Shown here: positions 56,830 to 64,000 of the stretch, piece by piece
Numbering within the stretch: position 1 is the first letter of the stretch
Layout of the letters: each line of letters starts with the position of its first letter
DNA from: Kribbella aluminosa
GTDB lineage: Bacteria; Actinomycetota; Actinomycetes; Propionibacteriales; Kribbellaceae
Direction: 5' to 3'
Length of the DNA stretch: 64,000 bases
Assembly: GCF_017876295.1 (NCBI RefSeq)
Contig: NZ_JAGINT010000001.1
Coordinates: forward strand, 3,968,001 to 4,032,000
Translations under genes and position numbers: made by a program
Notes under the pieces: model-generated
What the model saw: the letters and a program-made list of their open reading frames with translations, nothing else
The model's database searches: none
What the model was told of the DNA's origin: nothing

Positions 56830-57466
56830 GCGAGCAGCACATGCCGAACCGGTTCGGCATGTGCTGTTCGATGCGGATGGGGTGCTGCAGGATCTGCCGG
56901 GTGGCTGGTACGCCGCGATGGAGGCGTATCTCGGTGGGCGGGCGGAGGAGTTTCTGCACGAGACCTGGTCCGACGAACTGCCGATGCTTGCCGGGCGGGG
57001 CGACTACCTTCCGCTGCTCGCGGCGTCGCTGGAGCGGTACGGCGTACGCACACCGGCGACCGAGGTGTACGACGCGGTCTGGAAGAACATCGTGCTGATC
57101 GAGGAGTCGCTCGACGTCGTCCGGGCGCTGCGCCGCAACGGGTACGGCGTACACCTCGGGACGAACCAGGAGAAGTACCGCGGCGCGCACATGCGCACGG
57201 CACTCGGGTACGACGAGTTGTTCGACGTCAGCTGCTACTCGTACGACCTCGGCGTGGCGAAACCCGACCCGGCGTTCTTCACCCGGGCTGCCGACCGGAT
57301 CGGCGCCGACCCCGACACGATCCTGTTCATCGACGACACCGCGAAGAACGTCACCGGCGCTCGCACGGCCGGCCTGCGCGCCGACCAGTGGGACTTCACC
57401 CAGGGCCACGACACCCTGCACGCGCTCTTCGAGCAGCACGGCGTCGACGCCCGGATCACGGCCTGA
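56822..57466 (+). CDS. HAD family hydrolase
   Basis: This 214-residue protein has HAD motif I FDADGVLQDL (nucleophile Asp and general acid Asp), motif II LGTNQEKYRG, motif III Lys in VAKPDPAFF, and motif IV FIDDTAKNV. A helical cap lies between motifs I and II. It is probably a phosphatase acting on a small phosphorylated metabolite. The ATG at 56822 puts a 32-bp palindrome in the first 15 codons. An alternative GTG at 56861 would start just before motif I and leave most of the palindrome upstream. Confidence 0.85.
   Translation: MTERAAHAEPVRHVLFDADGVLQDLPGGWYAAMEAYLGGRAEEFLHETWSDELPMLAGRGDYLPLLAASLERYGVRTPATEVYDAVWKNIVLIEESLDVVRALRRNGYGVHLGTNQEKYRGAHMRTALGYDELFDVSCYSYDLGVAKPDPAFFTRAADRIGADPDTILFIDDTAKNVTGARTAGLRADQWDFTQGHDTLHALFEQHGVDARITA
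56835..56866. promoter_or_regulatory. 32-bp perfect palindrome at the start of the HAD gene
   Basis: The left arm CAGCACATGCCGAACC (56835-56850) is the exact reverse complement of the right arm (56851-56866), without any spacer. It spans codons 5-15 of the HAD frame. No other dyad in this window is as long and perfect. Confidence 0.6.
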
Positions 57467-57512
57467 ACAAGCGCTTGCCTTCCGCGTCAGCGGCAGGTGA
57501 GGATTCTCGGCC

Positions 57513-58955
57513 ATGAGACGACGAGACTTCCTCGGCCTGACCCTGGCAACAGCCGCCGCCGGCGCCGCCACCACGCTGCCGGCCCACGCCACCGCACCCG
57601 CGCTCGAGCTGACCCGCCCGTACCGCGTCTTCAGGAAGCGCGGACTCAGCGCCGGCGCCTGGGTGACAACGCCTCAGACCGGGCGGTACGTCCCGAGCGC
57701 CGCGGAGTGGCTGCAGTCGTCGTTCACGCAGCCGACGTTCTACGAGCGCGACTTCTACAACCCCGCGCTGATGAGTTCGCTGCCGAAGAACACCCCGTGG
57801 GGGATCGCGGCGTACCCACGTGACGACAACTGGGGACAGCTCAACCGCGGGCCCGCGCCGGACGAGCAGGTCCTCTGGACGCCGGCGCAGCGCGCGAACG
57901 CGAAGAACCTGCTCACGTTCAACGTCGGCGACGAGGAGTCGTACAGCGAGCAGGTGGTCGAGTGGCTGCGGCAGTGGTTCGGCGTCATCCGCACGCAGGT
58001 CGGCGACGACGTACTCGTGCACAACAACCAGCCCGGCGTGCTCTGGCCGGAGCCGCAGCTGCACACGTACGTCGAGTACGCGAAGCCGGACCTGCTGACC
58101 ACCGACTGGTACCACTTCCAGTCGCCGGCGCCGTACGAGACCGGGAACGTCAGCGACCCGTACGACGACATCGCGCACTACCGCCGGGTCGCACTGGCCG
58201 GGCTGGACGGGGACTACCGGCGGCCGATCGCGTTCGGGCACTACTCGCAGGGCTACAAGGGCGGCGGCGACGCGTACAACTACGTGCCGTCCGAGTCCGA
58301 GCTGGCGTTCCTGTACTTCATGCCGTGGACGATGGGCGCGCGCTGGGTGATGTACTTCCGCTGGGAGCTGGACCCGGCGGTGTTCCTGTTGAACCGGCCG
58401 GACGGCAGCCACTCGCCGCAGTTCGGCCAGCTCGGGAACATCGTCCGGCAGAGCCGCACGCTGTCGCCGTACCTGGTGCAGCTGCTGACCGAGGACGTGC
58501 ACTTCGTGACCGGCGTCCACCGCGATCCGGCGGGCGCGATCGTGCCGAACCGGAAACCGGAGTGGATCGACTCGTTCACGCCGGATCCGGCGGGGATCGT
58601 CGGGGTGAGCTCGCGGGACATCGGCGGCGCGAACGATGGGCATCCGGGAGATGTGCTGATCGGCTCGTTCCGGCCGCTGCCGGGGGTCGGGTGGCGGCCC
58701 GGGCGGCGCGCGTTCATGGTGCTGAACGGGCTGATCGCGCCGAACCCGTCGGGTGACTTCGACGCCACCGGCGGGTTCGCGGCCGGCGGCCGGCAGGAGA
58801 TCACGCTGACGTTTGCCCACGGCAAGCAGTTGCTGCGCGCGGACCGGCGTACCGGACGGCTGATCCCGGTTCCTCTGCGTCGTACGTCGGGAACCGAATC
58901 GCGGGCGACGATCACCGTCGACGGTGGATTCGCGGACCTGTTGATCCTTGACTGA
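57513..58955 (+). CDS. secreted protein with Tat signal, possible glycan-related enzyme
   Basis: This 480-residue protein begins with a twin-arginine signal (MRRRDFLGLTLATAAAGAA, cleavage near AHA). LLTTDWYHFQSP, IAFGHYSQGYKGGGDAYNY and FLYFMPWTMGARWVMYFRWE suggest a TIM-barrel-like fold rich in aromatic residues. A beta-rich tail (ITLTFAHGKQLLRADRRTG) resembles an accessory domain. I cannot assign a family. The ATG follows GGTGAGGA at acceptable spacing. Confidence 0.7.
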   Translation: MRRRDFLGLTLATAAAGAATTLPAHATAPALELTRPYRVFRKRGLSAGAWVTTPQTGRYVPSAAEWLQSSFTQPTFYERDFYNPALMSSLPKNTPWGIAAYPRDDNWGQLNRGPAPDEQVLWTPAQRANAKNLLTFNVGDEESYSEQVVEWLRQWFGVIRTQVGDDVLVHNNQPGVLWPEPQLHTYVEYAKPDLLTTDWYHFQSPAPYETGNVSDPYDDIAHYRRVALAGLDGDYRRPIAFGHYSQGYKGGGDAYNYVPSESELAFLYFMPWTMGARWVMYFRWELDPAVFLLNRPDGSHSPQFGQLGNIVRQSRTLSPYLVQLLTEDVHFVTGVHRDPAGAIVPNRKPEWIDSFTPDPAGIVGVSSRDIGGANDGHPGDVLIGSFRPLPGVGWRPGRRAFMVLNGLIAPNPSGDFDATGGFAAGGRQEITLTFAHGKQLLRADRRTGRLIPVPLRRTSGTESRATITVDGGFADLLILD

Positions 58956-58969
58956 GTAGGGTCGGGGGA

Positions 58970-59695
58970 GTGGACCTGCGCGCGATGTACTCCGCTCTGC
59001 CGGGCGCGACCGCTCTCGGCGCGATGACCGACGCCTGGCATTGGAGCAACGCGCCCGGGCTCGACTCGAGCGCGGCGCTGTCGGGGGAGCAGGCGTTTCA
59101 GGCGTTCGCGCTGGACTCGTACGACGAACGTCTCGCGGTCGCGCTGCTGACCTTCTGCCGCGAGCACAGCGACCAGCTGCTGCGTGATCTCCCGCTGGTG
59201 GTGGCTGAAGGGTTCAGCCACCCCGGGTACGGCTTCTCGCTGGTGGTTGCGATGTCCCCTGAGGTCCACCGGCTGTATCCGGATGAGCCGGAGGTGAACG
59301 CGGCGGTGCGGGCGGTGGTCCCGGCGTACCGCTGCGAGTTCGCGGGCGACGAGGACCTGCGGGACGCCGACTACCGGCACAACCGCGCGGCCGGCGTGCA
59401 GGGTACGAGGTGGGACCGCATCGAGCCCCGCCCGTACTTCAAGGTCCGGTACCGCGGCGACAACGGACACCTGGCTGCCCACCGTGGGTTCGCCCGGCCG
59501 GAGTTGATCATCTCCAGGGTGACCAGGGACGCGCGGCGCGACGATCAGTTCATCGAGTTCGAGAACTACCGGCACGAGGTCTACACCGTCACCTGGAAGG
59601 ACGCCTGGATGCTGACCGGCCCGGACGGCGTACCGACGCCGTACGCCGACCCTGCCGCACTCATCGCCGTGGTCAACTCGATCATCGGGATCTGA
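58970..59695 (+). CDS. conserved hypothetical protein
   Basis: This 241-residue soluble protein has no signal peptide or transmembrane segment. Notable segments are AYRCEFAGDEDLRDADYRHN and YFKVRYRGDNGHLAAHRGFA. I do not recognise a family. The GTG start lies 14 nt after the previous stop, and the next gene begins 5 nt after its end, so it may be in a transcript with both neighbours. Confidence 0.65.
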   Translation: MDLRAMYSALPGATALGAMTDAWHWSNAPGLDSSAALSGEQAFQAFALDSYDERLAVALLTFCREHSDQLLRDLPLVVAEGFSHPGYGFSLVVAMSPEVHRLYPDEPEVNAAVRAVVPAYRCEFAGDEDLRDADYRHNRAAGVQGTRWDRIEPRPYFKVRYRGDNGHLAAHRGFARPELIISRVTRDARRDDQFIEFENYRHEVYTVTWKDAWMLTGPDGVPTPYADPAALIAVVNSIIGI

Positions 59696-59700
59696 GCCAC

Positions 59701-60495
59701 ATGTCGACGCACGCAGAGCGAAACCGGGCCGTCTGGGACGAGCAGCAGAGCCGCTGGTTCAGCAGCCGCGCCGAGCAGCAGTGGGCGGCTGAGCCGCACT
59801 GGGGGATCTGGGCGACCCCCGAGACCGAACTGCACGTCCTGCCGGAGTTGGCCGGCAAAGACGTGATCGACCTCGGTTGCGGTACGGCGTACATCGGCGC
59901 GTGGGTACTACGGGCCGGCGGACGCCCCGTTGGCATCGACAACTCAGCCGAGCAGCTGACGACGGCGCGGGCGCTGCAGAAGAAGTTCGGGATGAGCTTT
60001 CCGTTGATCCACGGCAACGCCGAGAACGTCCCACTGCCGGACGACAGCTTCGACCTCGCGATCAGCGAGTACGGCGCGAGCAGCTGGTGCGACCCCGCAC
60101 TCTGGATCCCCGAGGCCGCGAGACTCGTCCGCCCGGGAGGTCGGCTGATCTTCCTCCGTAACTCGACCCTCGTCGAACTCTGCACAGCCCCGCAAGCGCC
60201 GGTAGCCACCCGCCACCTCAGTCGTCCGTACGCCGACGTGGCCGGCATCGCCCGGTCCGACGGCGGTACCCACTTCCAGCTTCCGACCGGGCCGATGATC
60301 AACCTCCTCCGGGCGAACGGCTTCATCGTCGACGAGCTCACCGAGTACGTCGCCCCGTCCGGCGCCCAGTCCGCCTTCGACTACGTGACCCCGGAATGGG
60401 CTGCGAACTGGCCATCGGTCGAGGTCTGGAAAGCCTCACGCCCGGCGGACCTCAGCGTCGGCTCGCCAGGCGGTGCAGGCGGGCTGCTGAGATGA
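59701..60495 (+). CDS. class I SAM-dependent methyltransferase
   Basis: This 264-residue protein has KDVIDLGCGTAYIGAWVL (motif I), GIDNSAEQLTTAR (motif II) and ENVPLPDDSFDLAISEYG, then LVRPGGRLIFLRN. It resembles UbiE/type 11 methyltransferases. The substrate is unknown. Its 3' end overlaps the convergent DUF308-like gene by 44 nt. Confidence 0.85.
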   Translation: MSTHAERNRAVWDEQQSRWFSSRAEQQWAAEPHWGIWATPETELHVLPELAGKDVIDLGCGTAYIGAWVLRAGGRPVGIDNSAEQLTTARALQKKFGMSFPLIHGNAENVPLPDDSFDLAISEYGASSWCDPALWIPEAARLVRPGGRLIFLRNSTLVELCTAPQAPVATRHLSRPYADVAGIARSDGGTHFQLPTGPMINLLRANGFIVDELTEYVAPSGAQSAFDYVTPEWAANWPSVEVWKASRPADLSVGSPGGAGGLLR

Positions 60496-61006
60496 GGAAG
60501 AAGACGCCGCCGAGGAGTGCGTAGCCCGCGACGGTGGTGAGTGTGGGGTTCGCGCCGCCTCCCATCAGGATGAAGCTGGCGCCGGCGAGCACGGAGATTC
60601 CGCCGCTGAGGATCATCGGCCACTGGCCCCCCAGGCGGTAGCGGAGGATCGCCACGATCAGCTGGACGATGCCCGCGGTGATCGCCCAGGCGCCCCACAC
60701 GCGGAGCACGCTCGGGATGCCGGACGCTGCTGCGATCCCCACCCCGACCGCGGCGAGCAGGCTCAGCGCCATGTTGACGTACAGCGGCACCTTCGGGCGC
60801 GAGGAGCCCGACGTACGGAAGTCGATGACCGCGGCGGCGACGTCGAACAGGGGATAGAGCACCAGCAGTACGCCGACACCCGGGTTGATCGTCTTCGCGA
60901 TCGCCATCATCAGGATCGCCCAGACGAGGGCGAACCCGAAGCGGACGTAGTACAGCGTGCGCAGCGTCGTGGTTCCGTCGCCGGTCTTGAGGGTTGCAGT
61001 GGACAC
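60452..61006 (-). CDS. DUF308/HdeD-like membrane protein
   Basis: This 184-residue protein has about six hydrophobic segments, including FALVWAILMMAIAKTI, GVGVLLVLYPLFDVAAAVID and ALLGGVFFLISAARLHRL. It fits the DUF308 membrane family, related to HdeD. The role is unknown. The GTG at 61006 follows TTGGGGAG at good spacing. It is divergent from a TetR regulator with inverted operator-like sites in the gap, so it is probably the TetR target. Confidence 0.8.
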   Translation of the reverse strand: MSTATLKTGDGTTTLRTLYYVRFGFALVWAILMMAIAKTINPGVGVLLVLYPLFDVAAAVIDFRTSGSSRPKVPLYVNMALSLLAAVGVGIAAASGIPSVLRVWGAWAITAGIVQLIVAILRYRLGGQWPMILSGGISVLAGASFILMGGGANPTLTTVAGYALLGGVFFLISAARLHRLASRR

Positions 61007-61025
61007 CAGATCTCCCCAACGGAGT

Positions 61026-61096
61026 AGATAGAACGATCGGTACACCTGAAGTGTGCACCACCGACGCCTCCATCCGCAAGACCGATCGTTCTATCT
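61026..61096. promoter_or_regulatory. pair of inverted TetR operator-like sites
   Basis: AGATAGAACGATCGGT (61026-61041) and ACCGATCGTTCTATCT (61081-61096) are exact reverse complements. Each holds a CGATCG core, and the spacer is 39 bp. They flank the likely promoters of the divergent DUF308 and TetR genes. Confidence 0.7.
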
Positions 61097-61111
61097 GCTA
61101 CCGTCGACAGC

Positions 61112-61687
61112 ATGGGAACGCAGATCTCGGAAGCGCGGCTGCGGCTGCTCACGACGGCGACCGGACTCTTCTACGCCGAAGGGATCCACGCAGTCGGCGT
61201 CGACCGGGTGATCGCCGAGGCGCAGGTCACGCGCGCCACGCTCTACCGGCATTTCCCGAGCAAGGACGACCTGACCGTCGCGTACCTGACCACGGTGGAC
61301 GAGGCGGTGCGCGCCCGCGTGGAGACCGCCCGCAGCACCGGCAGCACCCCCGACGACGTGATCCGGGCGGTCGCCGAGTCCATCACCGACGACATCAGCA
61401 GCAAGGGCTTCCGCGGCTGCGCGTTCCTGAACGCCGCCGCGGAGTACCCCGATCCGACCCACCCCGTCCACCAGGCCGTCCGCAGGCACCGCGACTGGTT
61501 CCTCACCACGATGACCGAGCTCTTCACCGCCACCGGAAAACCCGACCCTGAGCCCGCCGCCCAGCACTTCGTGATGCTCCGCGACGGCGCCATGACCGCC
61601 GGCTGCCTCAGCGACCCCGAACCCATCTGCGAGACCTTCGAACGCGGCGTCGACGGCCTGCTCAAGTACCGCAGCCGCGAGGCCTGA
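61112..61687 (+). CDS. TetR family transcriptional regulator
   Basis: This 191-residue repressor has the HTH VGVDRVIAEAQVTRATLYRHFPSKDDL (about residues 28-54) and a C-terminal sensor domain containing RGCAFLNAAAEYPDP. It lies opposite the DUF308 membrane-protein gene, and both promoters hold matching inverted sites. It probably represses itself and that gene. The inducer is unknown. Confidence 0.88.
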   Translation: MGTQISEARLRLLTTATGLFYAEGIHAVGVDRVIAEAQVTRATLYRHFPSKDDLTVAYLTTVDEAVRARVETARSTGSTPDDVIRAVAESITDDISSKGFRGCAFLNAAAEYPDPTHPVHQAVRRHRDWFLTTMTELFTATGKPDPEPAAQHFVMLRDGAMTAGCLSDPEPICETFERGVDGLLKYRSREA

Positions 61688-61706
61688 CGCCGCCTGGGTT
61701 GACCTT

Positions 61707-61730
61707 GACCTTAGGGGAATGCCGAAGGTC
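61707..61730 (+). promoter_or_regulatory. MerR-type operator
   Basis: GACCTT (61707-61712) and AAGGTC (61725-61730) form an inverted repeat with a 12-bp centre, like many MerR sites placed between -35 and -10. TTGACC at 61699-61704 could be the -35, but no -10 is clear. Confidence 0.45.
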
Positions 61731-61774
61731 GGCTTCAGGCGCACCAGCGCCGCAGTCGAGAGGATGGGACCGAC

Positions 61775-62812
61775 GTGCTGAGTATCGGCGAGTTCGCGCG
61801 GGCGAGCGGGCTGACCGCCAAGGCGCTCCGCTTGTACGACGAACTCGACCTGCTGACGCCCGCCGCGGTCGATCAGCACAACGGCTACCGGTACTACACC
61901 GACGACCAGGTCGAACAGGCTCGCCTGGTCGCCCGGCTCCGGTCGGCCGCCGTACCGCTGCCGCGGATCGCAGCGATCATCCGGGCAGCCACTCCGCAGG
62001 CCGCCGCCGACGAGGTGCTGTCGTACTGGCGCCACGTCGAGACGGACCGCGCCTCGGCCCGCGAGGTCATCACTTCTCTCGTTGCCCTTCTCAAAGGACA
62101 GGACAACACCATGGCATTACCTGAAGCACTGAACCTCAGCCTCGGCGAACTGATCGCCGGCGTGTACGAGGACCACCCGGACGCGGACGACCTGACGCGG
62201 ATCGCCGAGGCCCGCCGCCGCGCCCGCGCGCTGACCGACCTCGGCGAGCAGCTCGTCGACCACTACGTCAGCGAGGCCAAGCTGAGCGGCGCGTCGTGGG
62301 GCGAGATCGGCGACGCGCTCGGCGTGTCCGACAAGAGCGCCGAGCGTGCGCGTACGTCGGACGTCTTCGCCCGGTACACCAACCTGAACCGGCACTGCAT
62401 CGTCCTCGCGCAAGAGGCCGCCCGTACCCACAAGCACGACCTCATCGGCACCGAACACCTCCTGCTCGGTCTGCTGTCGGAGCCAAGGGGGCTGGCGTAC
62501 GACGTACTGACCGCGCACGACACCTCCGAGCAACAGGTCCGCGACGCGATCGAGACCGCGCTGCCGGCCGCGGGGGAGCAGGCGATCCAGGGGCACATCG
62601 CGTTCGGGCCGGACAGCAAGGAGTCGATCAAGGAGACCCTCCGCGCGGCCGGCGAACTCGGGCACGACTGGGTCGGCACCGAACACACGCTGCTCGGGCT
62701 GATCCGCGTCAAGGACAGCGGCGCGGCGCAGATCCTGCGTGGTCTCGGCTTCACGTCCGACGCTCTGCACGAGACGATCAAGGCCGAGATCGCCGCGCGG
62801 CTCGCGGAGTAG
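61775..62812 (+). CDS. MerR regulator fused to two Clp N-terminal repeats
   Basis: This 345-residue protein has an N-terminal MerR HTH and dimerisation part (about residues 1-105): SIGEFARASGLTAKALRLYDE, GYRYYTDDQVEQARLV. A linker follows, then two Clp-N repeats (about 205-265 and 275-340) with TEHLLLGLLSEP and TEHTLLGLIRVKDSGAA. An internal ATG at residue 113 (62111) follows AAAGGACAGGA, so a short Clp-N-only protein could also be made. Clp-N domains bind adaptors, substrates or, in ClpC, arginine-phosphorylated proteins. The fusion suggests that the regulator senses protein damage (inference). Confidence 0.82.
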   Translation: MLSIGEFARASGLTAKALRLYDELDLLTPAAVDQHNGYRYYTDDQVEQARLVARLRSAAVPLPRIAAIIRAATPQAAADEVLSYWRHVETDRASAREVITSLVALLKGQDNTMALPEALNLSLGELIAGVYEDHPDADDLTRIAEARRRARALTDLGEQLVDHYVSEAKLSGASWGEIGDALGVSDKSAERARTSDVFARYTNLNRHCIVLAQEAARTHKHDLIGTEHLLLGLLSEPRGLAYDVLTAHDTSEQQVRDAIETALPAAGEQAIQGHIAFGPDSKESIKETLRAAGELGHDWVGTEHTLLGLIRVKDSGAAQILRGLGFTSDALHETIKAEIAARLAE

Positions 62813-62816
62813 TTGC

Positions 62817-63461
62817 TCAGGACAACGGCAGGAGTGCGTGGCAGGCGTCGACGTTGTGGAGTTCGATGTCGCTTCGGCGGTGTTGTTCCCAGGTCTGCCG
62901 GTTGAGCCGCCACCGGTTGAGCAGGGCGGGTTCGCCGCGGCGCGTCGCCCAGTCGAACCCGTCGGGCGCGTACCCGAGGGACCGTGAGATCGCGTTCGAT
63001 CCCAGGTTGTCGACGAACGCGTCGCTGCTCGCTTCCTTCGCACCGAGCCCCTCGAACGCGAGGTGGAGGATCGCCTGACGCATCTCCTTGCCGAGCCCTC
63101 GGCCGCGGTGGTCGACGGACAGCCAGGAGAACGACGTGACGGTCCCGAAGGTGGAGAAGTTCACGCCGATGACGTCCTGCATACCGACCGGTTCGCCGTC
63201 GACGACAACCACGAAGTACAGCCGCCACTTGACGGCGTCGATGTTCCCGCGGCCACGCCACATCGAGCGCAACCACTTGGCCACGCGGAGATCCGGGTCG
63301 GTTTCGAAGAACGAGATCGGATCGTCGTACGGCGTCGGCTCGGCGTGCATCTTGCCCGCATGAACCACGGGGGCGAGCTGGTCCAGCAGCTCGTCCGTGG
63401 CGGCGCGCAACTCCAGTACCGGCGTACCGACGCGCACATCGAGGAGGGGATAGCTCAGCAT
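62817..63461 (-). CDS. GNAT family N-acetyltransferase
   Basis: This 214-residue protein has a GNAT core after a ~60-residue N-terminal extension. WLSVDHRGRGLGKEMRQAIL is the acetyl-CoA site (RGRGLG pattern) and EASSDAFVDNLGSNAISRSLGYAPDGFDW follows the fold. The acceptor is unknown. The frame is open upstream into a kinase remnant, giving a 319-residue fusion if translation starts at 63776. I place the start at the ATG at 63461. Confidence 0.82.
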   Translation of the reverse strand: MLSYPLLDVRVGTPVLELRAATDELLDQLAPVVHAGKMHAEPTPYDDPISFFETDPDLRVAKWLRSMWRGRGNIDAVKWRLYFVVVVDGEPVGMQDVIGVNFSTFGTVTSFSWLSVDHRGRGLGKEMRQAILHLAFEGLGAKEASSDAFVDNLGSNAISRSLGYAPDGFDWATRRGEPALLNRWRLNRQTWEQHRRSDIELHNVDACHALLPLS

Positions 63462-63776
63462 CACAAGGAACCTTACTGGTTGAAGGCAGGGAACAAGCGC
63501 GGCGGGGGATAGGTGGCGTCGGTCCAGCGGGCTGGCCTCGGCCGTACGCAGCCCGGCGGCCTCGCGCCGCAGGTACGCCGGCCCGCCGTGCCCTTCGCCG
63601 TCCACGCGCCGCGTCTTGACGATGACCGGCTCGTCGCGGTCGAACAACAGTCGTGTCACCGGCGCCCACTCGTGACCGATCTGCTGCGCACCGACGACAT
63701 CGGGCCGATGTCCCCAGACGTCCGCGAGCCCGTCGAGTACTGCGTCACGTCGCTCGTCCGTCAACGGATAGTGCAT
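63462..63776 (-). pseudogene. kinase N-lobe remnant (phosphotransferase family), in frame with the GNAT gene
   Basis: From the ATG at 63776, MHYPLTDERRDAVLDGLADV ... ewapVTRLLFDRDE ... VIVKTRRVDG ... AYLRREAAGLRTAE looks like the N-lobe of an aminoglycoside-phosphotransferase-like kinase, with the nucleotide Lys in VIVK. After about 80 residues the match ends, and the frame runs through unrelated sequence into the GNAT start. The C-lobe, which holds the catalytic Asp and metal site, is missing. The ATG lies 1 nt after the stop of another kinase-like gene. Confidence 0.65.
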
Positions 63777-63777
63777 C

Positions 63778-64000
63778 TCAGCTGTCCTGGTACTCGGCGA
63801 AGATCTCGTCCAGGACGTGTTTCGCGCCCGCGGCGGTCTCGGCGTCCTCGGAATCGTCGTACGTGGACCGATAGGTTGCGAGTGCCTTCCAGAGCGCCCA
63901 GCCGCGGCCGCGTGCCCAGGTCGGATCGTCCACCGACAGCCGATTCCGGAACGCCTGCCGGCCGTCGGCGGTCAGCAACGTCCAGGCGATCGCCAGGTCG
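63778..64000 (-). CDS. phosphotransferase (APH-like) C-terminal part, cut by the window edge
   Basis: The open frame enters from beyond 64000 and ends at 63778. It reads AWTLLTADGRQAFRNRLSV then TWARGRGWALWKALATY, typical of the C-terminal helices of APH-family kinases. The protein may phosphorylate a small molecule such as an aminoglycoside or a metabolite. Most of the gene lies outside the window. Confidence 0.7.
   Translation of the reverse strand, partial: DLAIAWTLLTADGRQAFRNRLSVDDPTWARGRGWALWKALATYRSTYDDSEDAETAAGAKHVLDEIFAEYQDS

Overview
The window is about 64 kb of very high-GC DNA with many GTG starts, 4-nt ATGA/GTGA gene overlaps, Tat-type signal peptides and several carbohydrate ABC transporters without their own ATPase. 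This points to a soil actinomycete; gene content and codon style fit Propionibacteriales, perhaps Kribbella (inference, no marker gene present). There are no rRNA or tRNA genes, no CRISPR array, no intact insertion sequence and no phage module that I can recognise. It looks like an accessory-rich chromosomal stretch.

Layout. 1-1229: the end of a PLP enzyme gene and a methyltransferase. 1219-8188: a rhamnoside unit (GH78 alpha-L-rhamnosidase, binding protein, two permeases) divergent from an AraC regulator. 8154-10127: TetR regulator divergent from an FAD monooxygenase. 10095-15284: PGPGW membrane protein, a three-domain cell-wall hydrolase, dihydrolipoyl dehydrogenase (lpdA), a decayed GrpB gene and TrmO. 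15381-18216: DUF222/HNH protein and a metallophosphoesterase. 18226-22585: gene remnants, a flavin disulfide reductase and a CbiMQO nickel/cobalt importer behind a Nur-box-like palindrome. 22730-28189: SGNH esterase, HTH_42 protein, UvrA-like ATPase, MarR and SDR. 28218-32406: LacI-controlled sugar importer with one frameshifted permease. 33030-33856: YCII and AhpD-like proteins (AhpD frameshifted). 33887-40877: a six-gene sugar or sugar-acid operon (2-hydroxyacid dehydrogenase, enolase-superfamily dehydratase, binding protein, two permeases, isomerase) divergent from LysR. 40907-46902: SDR, PrmC-like methyltransferase, Tet(M)-like ribosomal protection GTPase with a leader peptide, UMP kinase remnant, VOC-type protein and an Rsm22-type methyltransferase with its own leader peptide. 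46922-51765: LacI, GNAT, ASCH-VOC fusion, a secreted protein and an EEP-domain protein. 51784-56695: two AraC-box-VOC modules flanking a second UvrA-like ATPase. 56822-64000: HAD hydrolase with a 32-bp perfect palindrome, secreted protein, methyltransferase, DUF308/TetR pair, MerR-ClpN fusion, GNAT and kinase remnants.

How it fits together. Three CUT1 sugar importers, each with a local regulator, probably share a housekeeping ATPase encoded elsewhere. A second theme is antibiotic and stress defence: two UvrA-like ATPases, several VOC proteins, a Tet(M)-like GTPase, an Rsm22-like methyltransferase and an FAD monooxygenase, most with recognisable operators or leader peptides. A third theme is decay: four genes carry large deletions (GrpB, UMP kinase, a binding-protein remnant, a kinase N-lobe), and two otherwise intact genes are each broken by one extra base in a four-base G run.

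The best candidates for something undescribed are the neighbouring leader-peptide genes at 42.6-46.9 kb, the AraC-box-VOC-UvrA-like module at 51.8-56.7 kb, and the long palindrome at the start of the HAD gene.
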